Positions 56,614-64,000 of a DNA stretch of 64,000 nucleotides are shown piece after piece (within the stretch, counting starts at the first letter, position 1; each line of letters begins with the position of its first letter). A model generated the notes under the pieces. That model had not been told where the DNA came from and searched no databases. It saw only the letters and a list, made by a program, of their open reading frames with translations. This stretch comes from Allacma fusca. Taxonomy: Eukaryota; Arthropoda; Collembola; Symphypleona; Sminthuridae. The stretch is taken from positions 36,742,801-36,806,800 of the forward strand of contig OX359247.1 in NCBI GenBank assembly GCA_947179485.1, in the 5' to 3' direction. The position numbers and the translations under genes were made by a program.

Positions 56614-57823
56614 GCATGACCAATCTTCTATAAAATAAATGATCTGATTAGGGATACCGCAGTTGAAAATTTGAATTGTCTGGTGATATATTGGATCGAC
56701 AGCCTTAGTGATTACAGTCAATTTCATTGTTACAAGTAGTACTACACGTAGATAATAAAACTCGATGTTCTTCGATCTTACAGATGAACGGTCAGTAATA
56801 ATTTTAAATAAATTAAAAAGCTATAAAACACTTGCGGGCTCCCGCGGGGGCCCGCAAGCTGGGTTGGACCGTCTCAACTGAAACCTGGTGGGCTGCGGTC
56901 TGGTGCGGGCCTAAAAAAATAATGTCGGAACGGGGCGGGCTGATGTTTCAGAAATTGTTTTTCGGGTCGGGCGGGTTCAGGCTGCCTATCTGCGGGCAAG
57001 AATCGGGTAGGGTTGGGAAATGACCTGCGGGCCACGCCTTTACCTGCTGGGAACATTACAAAAACAAATGGAATTTCGCCCAAAACAAATCTGTCGTTAT
57101 TTTAGGATGCCGTTTGTCCCCAAATAAAATAAGCATGTCTATATGTGGGCACGTGTGTGCCGGGCCACACTCAAAAACTTCTTTTACGATTTCAATGGAA
57201 CGTTTTGTAGACATTATCATATTGTACTATCATGTGATTTCTACCTCTATTAACCCAAAATTAAAAATTTTTCATGGATGAACATATCCTGTGCGGACTA
57301 CATTCGCAAACAGACGTCCTGCAACGGCCCAAAGGCCATCAAATAAATATCTCTGTTCGCACTCTCTTTATGCAAATATAGGCGTGAATGAATGAGTTTT
57401 CTTAGTAAGCGGAGGATGAGGGATAGCAAGCCTTTGCTGACGTGACGTACATATGCCAGTGATCTAGACTATAAGAAATGTTACTGTGTCCAAACGAAGG
57501 TTCATACTAAATTTTTGCAACTAGAGCATCCATTAGTTATACCGAAACTGTAAATATTTAGTCACAATGGTTATTAAAGTAACTGTTATGATAGTCCTAT
57601 GTTTGTATCTACTTCAAGCGGTTCCAACTTCCAAGCTTGTATTCCAGGGAAAGATATTAACTTGTTCTGGCAATAAAATTGTTAGAAACTGCAAGTCACT
57701 TGGAAATCAAGAACACTATCTGTATCGTGCCATTTTTCTGTCTGAGAATAGATTTCTGACAACAAAAAGGTTGTCAACAGGCAAAGTGGAAAAATCTGTA
57801 AAACCAGCACATGATGTTTTAAA
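56614..57823 (+). promoter_or_regulatory. Upstream region of P1, segment C
   Basis: Copy of 42768-43977, with GC-rich patch at about 56831-57056 and the TGACGTGACGTA motif at about 57438. The 93-codon frame at 57567-57848 lies at its end. Confidence 0.4.
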
Positions 57824-57848
57824 ATGCAAATCTACGTCAGGACTTTAA
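57567..57848 (+). CDS. Possible small secreted protein (93 codons), C copy
   Basis: Appears identical to 43721-44002. Signal-like start; no recognised domain. Same doubt about being a leader frame. Confidence 0.3.
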   Translation: MVIKVTVMIVLCLYLLQAVPTSKLVFQGKILTCSGNKIVRNCKSLGNQEHYLYRAIFLSENRFLTTKRLSTGKVEKSVKPAHDVLKCKSTSGL

Positions 57849-57935
57849 TACTAATTCCGCTTTGTTTGTCCATCAGCATCCAAGGGGAGCTGACAGGGGA
57901 AGATGCTTCTGACTCAACAGAAAATGGTGAACAAG
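57824..57935 (+). CDS. Alternative signal-peptide exon P1, segment C (gene 3)
   Basis: 112 bases, ATG to CAAG|gttata, phase 1. Same sequence as 43978-44089. It could splice to the gene-3 exon at 62522. Confidence 0.55.
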
Positions 57936-59783
57936 GTTATATTATATGCAAATAAAGTTTAAGGGAAATATAGAAATTATATTCTATAATATTACAGCAC
58001 TCCTTTTAAAATAAAGTTCTACAGTGGAAGCTTGAAGTGTTGAAGGTTGTCGAGGTTTGAGCTCTCACGTTTTGCATTGAATGTGTTCAAATCCTCATAA
58101 CACTGAAATTATTACTCGGAATGAAGACAGAAATGCTCAATCAAGTTTTGGGGTGACAGGGTTCACGGAGATAAATTTGTTTTAAGGATTTTGAATCAAC
58201 AGTTGTTATTTCAGCACCAAATTTTCCGCAAATATTTTTCGATGCTCTTAACCGAAACAGGATAGTCCTATATGTATGCATCATGTATGGATTTTATTAG
58301 TTCAAAAATGCAACCAAGTGTAAATATCAGTATTATCTGCAAATTAAATACCGCTATCTCTCAATGAGAATTCTTCAAGCGATTAATTACATAGTCGCTT
58401 AGGGAAATGGAACCGAAACACTCCCTGGAAATATGTCTAAAATAATTACTACAAAATTCTTTAAGCGGGAATGCTGTAAAAGGACAAGATCCCATCAGCT
58501 CATGTAAAACTACAGTACAATAGAAACAGATTCAATTCAAATAACTACACTATGGAGCTCCAAAGATTCGATTTTTAATTGGAAGAATGATCAGCAATGT
58601 AGAATTAGCATAAACCCAAAATTAAAACGTTTGGTCAACGAACATATCCTGTAGGGATTAGTTTCTTAAATAGACGTCCTGCACGGGAGCAAAGATCATC
58701 AGTTAAAAATATCTCGGTTCGCACTTCTGGGTCTGCACAAACAGGCATGCATGTGTTTTCTTAGTATGCAGAGGGTCAAGGGTAGCAAGATTTTGCTGAC
58801 GTGACGTACGCCAATCATCTACAGTATTGAAATGTTACTGTGTCCAAACGAAGGTTCACAATAAATGTTTGCACTTAGGGGGTCCAGTAGTTATGCCGAT
58901 GCTGCACATAATTATTAAGGCTAGCAAAGAAAAATCTGTGATAGATAAAACTTCCAATCTTGTATTTCAAAGAACGCGATTAACTTGTTTTGCTAATCAA
59001 ATTCTCAGGAATTGCATTTACAACTTGGAAATCAAATGCACCATTTTGTTGTCGTGATCTTGTATAAAGTACTATTTGCAATTGTGACCACTTCTAGGGA
59101 TCCACAACAATTTGCATGATATAAACACCTAGGAAAACATAAAACCATAATACACTAATCTTTAGACCGCATTGTAGTGTGGAGATTACCCTTTTGAGAC
59201 TCGTGGTGTAACTTGTATCAGTAACTACTTCCCTTTTATTTTTAATGTAATATTTTTGTAGATGGACTACATTGTAGTGCATATGTATAGGGTACACTTT
59301 TCTTGACATCATCGTAAATTAATATTTTCTGTTATACACATATTTGAGTGTCTCCGAGAGCCTTTTGTTAGCTGTATCTAAGTACATACATATATCTTTG
59401 TACAGATATATTCCATACCTGAGTACCTACCCTACACCAAATATCTTACTAAACCTATATGCGTATTTTATAGTTTGCATTGTTGGGTTTTCGTTAACTC
59501 TAACCCTTTTCTGACCAACAATATTTTTATATTATTACCTTACTAAACCTGGCCATCTATCTTTACCTTCCCCATTTAAAGTTCACTGGAGAACATATTA
59601 GATTATTGCTAGTACTCAGTTCAGAAACCATCCAACAACTGAAGTACATATTAGCTTGTTGCTTATACTTGGTCCAGAATCCATCAAACAGTGTCCTTTC
59701 AGTCTGAGAATAGTTTCTTGTGGGTTAACTTTGTAAGAAGGCAAAGTTGGGAAGTTGGCAAAACCAACACATTTTGTTTTAAA
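57936..59783. other. Spacer and P2 upstream region, segment C
   Basis: Nearly identical to 44090-45937, with the TGACGTGACGTA motif at about 58796. No other content recognised. Confidence 0.45.
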
Positions 59784-62700
59784 ATGCATAGCTCCATGAG
59801 GACTTTAATATTGATTCCGCTTTGTCTGTCCATCAGCATCCAAGGGGCGTTGACAGGGGAAGATGCTTCTGACTCAACAGAAAATGGTGAACAAGGTTAT
59901 ATTATAAGTAAATTAAATTTAAGGTAAATTTAGAAATTGTAATCTATAATATTATAGCACTCCTTTTAAAATAAGGTTCTACAGTGGAAGCTTGAAGTGT
60001 TGAAGGGAGGTTCGAGCTCAGAATATTCAATTTTAACAGGAGCACAAGTGCTTCATTTTATTTCGCATGCTGGTACGAAATTTCGCTACTCTTTTCGAGC
60101 GCTCTTTTGTGTAAAATGGCTTTAGTTATGCTTTTCGATCAAGTATATTCATATTATCGCAAGCAGTGCTACGCACAAGTTCAAGTAGGCCATGAGTATT
60201 TCAAGTCATGGTCAAGTTTGGGTCATGGTCAAGCTGGAGAATATTACTTGGGAGTCAAGTAATATTCATGGTCATATCTGATCATGTAAAAACTTGACCA
60301 TGAACCATGAGTATTTCATGTACAGATTCAATTTAAATGAAGTTGCGCATGTCAAAGACACGGTACAAAAGCTTTCAAAATAACATTTCGCTACTTCTTA
60401 TTGTTTTATTTTTCAATATTATTTGCTTCAACGGGCAAGATTCTTTGATAAATATTTTTCAAATAAAATTTGGTTGCGTTTTTAGTTTGTTAAAACGGTT
60501 TGAAGGAAGGCATTTTTTGAAGAAACAATAATATGCGTTATTAGAGGATCTTATAAGTTAGCTCATGGCCACTTGTATAACATTAGTATATAAAGTTAAT
60601 AATATGAAACGCGAATTAATTGTTAAATTGGCAGTGAAATAAATAAATTCCTATCTCTCATTATCTTAAATACTATTACAATTTGTAGAACACTTGAAAA
60701 CAAAAGTTATTGAATTAGTTTAAGTATATGCATGTATATAATTATATATATACGTACGTTCGGTTCAAGTCATGGTCAAGTCACTGTCGGCATGATCAAG
60801 TCATGGTCAAGTCACTGTCGGCATGATCAAGTCATGGTCAAGTCACTGTCGACATGATCAAGTCATGGTCAAGTCACTGTCGACATGATCAAGTCATGGT
60901 CAAGTCACTGTCGGCATGATCAAGTCATGGTCAAGTCACTGTCAGCATGATCAAGTCATGGTCAAGTCAAATGTAGTTTTGGTTGTACATGATCATGTTC
61001 AAGTGACGCAAAAAGTACTTGAATACATACTTGACCATGAAATTTCAAGTTATTACCTGAACATGAGTCGCCATGGTTCATGAGTCGCCATGGTTCATGA
61101 GTCTCCATGGTTCAAGATCGTGTGAAAAAAATACTTGACTTTCATGGTCAAGTCAAGTTCATGGAATTTACTTGACTTGAGCGCAGCACTGATCGCAAAT
61201 CATCACACACTATGTGAAAAAGTGCACCGCCGTAAAATTGTTACAATTCGGGAGTCAAATATTTACTTTCATGTATTATAACAATATACAATATATTTAG
61301 AAACTATGGCACTAGAGGCCAACTGTAGACAAGGTGGTGTGGGCCCCTTCAACAGTATCAATACCAAGTTGAAAATTGAACCAATGCTTTTCTCTTCATA
61401 TGCATAGACCGCCTCTAATGCTATATTGTGTACATATATTATGTATTTTTATATTTATAAGGTATATGAAAGTAATTATTTGGCTCCCAAATTTTAACAT
61501 TGCACGAAGGTGCATTTTTCACGTATGTAGTGTGTGGTGATTTGGGATAGTGCCACTGTAGTATTAATTCAAACAGCGAGAAACAGTAGAAGTGAACTTG
61601 GTTTTCATTTTTAATGTTCAATCCATTCGGAAGAGGGTGTGCCGAAAATTCTTGAAAATATAATCACTTACCACTAATGACAGACTGGCCCTAACGGGTC
61701 GGATTCAGGAAATATTCAGATTCATTTCCTACTAATAGATTTGCTAAAAATATTTTAAAGTTCAGACTTACTTACGTCCAAGGTTGGATGGAGACACCTT
61801 ACCCGGATGAGTTCAGCCCTTTAGCATCTACACCCATTCAAGCATATAACTTAACTAAAATTATTAATATTTGGTTATTCGATTAAAAGTTTAGTAAGAC
61901 GTCACATTTAACGTATACCGGAATACGAAGGGTGGTGTACAATAGCCTTCACAATAAATGAAAAACAAATTGAAAATTATGGGGGTTTATTTCCCCTGTC
62001 ACAACGCTGTACGCTATATAGTTATTATGCAGCATACTGACTAGAAAGTACACGGATCAGTACGGACAGTATCTATAATAACTGAATCATTTTCAGGGTA
62101 ATGTTAGTCAAACTCCCAGTTCGTCAGTCCCACTCCCGATCAGTCCCAGAAGCGCTGTGATACACTCACTCCACTCACTCCTATGCTATCTACAGTGTAA
62201 GTCCAACTCAGTCTCAGTCCCAATGAAACTCTTTGGTCAAACTCCCACTCAGTCCCCAAGGATACAAAATGGCGCTAATTTTCATCCTTGGGCATTAATA
62301 TATGGCGCGAAAATTTAAAAATTGCCTAATATTGTACGCGCATCAGTCCCGCTCAGTCCATGCACTTATATCAGTTCAATCCGTCAGTCCCACTCACAAT
62401 CAGTCTCAGTCCCAACCGTTTTCATACATATCAGTCCCACTCTCACTCCAATCCCACTCCACTCCCTATGTTTTCGCTCAGTCCCAAAGAGCTGAGTCCC
62501 GTTTGACTAACATTATTTCAGGGCACGAGTTTTTCGATGGACTACAGGCAAACTACAGCAATGCATTTGTGGACGTGATTGCAACGTTTCAAAATATAAC
62601 CTCTTCTTTAGCAACGATAGCCACGAAAATGCATATAATGGAGAAGCAAATCGCAGGTACCGACCATCAGTTTGTAATCGTTGAAGTAAATGTGGGTAGT

Positions 62701-64000
62701 TGCAAATATGCTACATCAGTAAACTACAAAAGTTGCTTTATTATTTTTATGCGCTTAAAATGAAATAAAGATTTATCGACGGACCTTTCTTTTACTTTAT
62801 TCTACTGTAGCATCAACAAATAGAATGGAACAAATGGAGAGCAATTTAGAAGGTAATGAATTTACGTAAGCGTAAGAATCCAATATTAATAGTATAGTGA
62901 CTCTATGCTAAGCCAGTATTTATAAAAACAGTGCCACATTACGTATTTTATGCGAGCCTATGAAATCAAGATTTATCGAAGGAACTTCACTTTTCTTTAC
63001 TCTATGTACTTTAGCATCAACAAAAAGAATGGAGCATATAGAGAGCCAAATAATAGATATTAAATTATATTTATTTAAAAACCAATTTTGAATCTGCCAA
63101 AGATTATGTAATTGACAGATTTTCTAGGACCTACTGACAGATAATTATTAACTGTTTAGATAATTACTACTCATAGTATAATTTACAAATTAACAATAAA
63201 TTCGAATGGCTCTTTGGTAACTGTATTGGTAATTAAGTGTGGATTCTTTTGGAACAAATACAACAAATGCACATGCAAATAGTGACAACCTGCCTTGTTT
63301 CCATTTTTAGGTATGCAAACATACCTTCAATCCCGTTTACAAGCAATAGATACAAGAATGGAACGTTTGGATTACTTTACAAGTAATTACTAAATTCAAT
63401 AAAAACCTTATAATATTTTAGCGATTGAAAAATAGTTGCAATATTACCGGATTACTATGACTAAATAAGACCAACTGATATTCTCTTTCATGCAGTACAT
63501 TACAACAAAACCTTATCGAGGGCACTACGAAATATTGAAACTTTATCCTCGAAAAGAGACCAAAGTAAGAAACCCGCACTTGATACATATATAAAATGTT
63601 AAGCGTAATTATCTTCCTTGTAATTTTCAACCAGAATGTGCGCGTAAGCATGTATGTATGTATTGGTTAAGTCGCTACCCTAAAGTTGCATAAATCGTCT
63701 ACATTATGTATTATCTAGATCTTGTAAACGTGGAGGTCTACGAAGGCAGTAATTTTTCAGGGGCAATGGTGAAGATAAACAGCGAAGACTCCATATACTG
63801 TTTCAATTTAGTTTCCGTCGAGCAAAATAAAGCTAAATACAATTTTAATGACAAGATTACTTCCATAAAGTTTGAAGGGAACTGCATACGTCTGCACGAA
63901 CATTTGGAATGTCAGGGTAAAAGTCTACAACTATTACGTGGGGTTAGGGTAGACTGTCAGAAAGATCTTGGAAAGTGTGGTTTCAAAAATACTGTGACAT
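59784..64000 (+). CDS. Gene 3: coiled-coil / crystallin-like protein, partial at window edge
   Basis: Inferred exons are 59784-59895 (signal exon P2), 62522-62656, 62811-62852, (63015-63056), 63311-63382, 63496-63564, 63635-63643 and 63719 to beyond the edge. It parallels gene 1 exon by exon with phase-1 introns. The bracketed exon again lacks a GT donor. The crystallin exon is open to the edge; the first-motif cysteine of gene 1 is Gly here (YEGSNFSG). The signal-exon donor (CAAG|gttata) is better than in gene 1. A 417-bp hAT-like insert lies directly on the exon-2 acceptor, whose AG is present on both sides of the insert. Intron 1 contains the expanded GGTCAAG element. Confidence 0.72.
60164..61191. 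mobile_element. hAT-like element, GGTCAAGTCATGG-word family (C copy)
   Basis: Terminal repeats CAGTGCTACG (left) and CAGTGCTGCG (right, complement). The duplication is ATCGCAAG (60156-60163) against ATCGCAAA (61192-61199). It is longer than the A copy because of a 31-bp array. Confidence 0.88.
60765..60970. repeat. 31-bp tandem array inside the hAT-like element
   Basis: About six units containing TCAAGTCATGGTCAAGTCAC and ending TGTCGGCATGA, with GTCGAC or GTCAGC variants. The A copy has only one to two units at about 10727-10770, so this array grew in C. Confidence 0.9.
61192..62098. other. Rest of intron 1 of gene 3
   Basis: Aligns with 10962-13531 of segment A minus the Tc1 element; the TA empty site lies at about 61436-61438. 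No gene. Confidence 0.65.
62099..62515. mobile_element. hAT-like element, CAGTCCCACTC-word family, on a splice acceptor
   Basis: Terminal repeats are TAATGTTAGTCAAAC. The duplication TTTCAGGG occurs at 62091-62098 and 62516-62523. AGTCCCACTC words fill the element. Gene 1 has the empty site at 13526-13533. The duplicated 8 bases contain the CAG of the exon-2 acceptor, so both sides have a usable acceptor. Confidence 0.92.

Larger units (their letters stand above)
46892..60739. repeat. Tandem segmental duplication, unit C
   Basis: Second copy of 34141-46893. Differences seen are a mariner insertion, a MITE insertion, one fewer 22-bp repeat unit, no 540-bp duplication, and a few point changes. 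Beyond 60739 the sequence continues as in segment A (from about 10690). Confidence 0.92.

Noticed and set aside
34141-60739. B and C copies as an assembly artefact
   Set aside because: C-only transposon insertions with correct target duplications and empty sites in B, and a B-only 540-bp duplication, are hard to produce by misassembly. Read data would still be decisive.
62302-62763. 153-codon frame as a gene of its own
   Set aside because: It begins inside the hAT-like insert and runs through exon 2 and past its donor; only the exon-2 part is family coding sequence.

Overview
The window is AT-rich eukaryotic, almost certainly metazoan, DNA. Genes are split into small exons with GT/AG introns, secreted-protein exons carry ordinary signal peptides, and about half of the sequence is transposons: BEL/Pao, Tc1/mariner, pogo-like, Mutator-like and many hAT-like elements. 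An arthropod is the most likely source (BEL/Pao with a tRNA-Tyr-type primer site, Tc1-like transposase, general composition), but the species cannot be fixed from sequence alone.

Host genes. One tandem gene family runs through the window on the + strand. Each member has a signal-peptide exon, a 45-residue helical exon, several very short helical (coiled-coil) exons and a terminal exon with one beta/gamma-crystallin-like domain. Every intron I can place is phase 1, so internal exons can be lost or duplicated without a frame change. Gene 1 spans 9739-15025, a decayed copy lies at 28808-29627, and gene 2 spans 33693-35295. Gene 2 has an extra C-terminal pair of Cys/Trp repeats. A chimeric copy of gene 2 spans 45938-49201, and gene 3 (59784 onward) runs off the right edge.

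Layout. Bases 1-10700 (segment A) are homologous to 39478-46893 (B) and 53862-60739 (C). B and C are a recent, near-identical tandem duplication: about 34141-46893 followed by 46892-60739. Its junction places the B promoter and signal exons in front of gene-2 body exons that lack their own first exon. A carries insertions that B and C lack, so B and C supply natural empty sites. C carries a mariner, a 362-bp MITE inside the last coding exon, a hAT-like insert on a splice acceptor and an expanded 31-bp repeat that the sister copies lack.

Mobile DNA. Bases 17123-28238 are a complete BEL/Pao retrotransposon on the - strand, with apparently identical 463-bp LTRs and a 5-bp target duplication. Its pol is split by a hAT-like element (20091-24722), which holds two further hAT-like elements; one of these holds a third. 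Across the window more than ten hAT-like non-autonomous elements have clean 8-bp target duplications. Nearly all carry, inside their terminal inverted repeats, dense arrays of one short family-specific word that look like simple sequence but stop at element ends. An intact 346-codon Tc1 transposase (11476-12516) is the only undamaged transposase.

I see no rRNA, tRNA or CRISPR. Positions of exons and element ends come from visual alignment of the copies, splice motifs and target duplications; no similarity search was possible.
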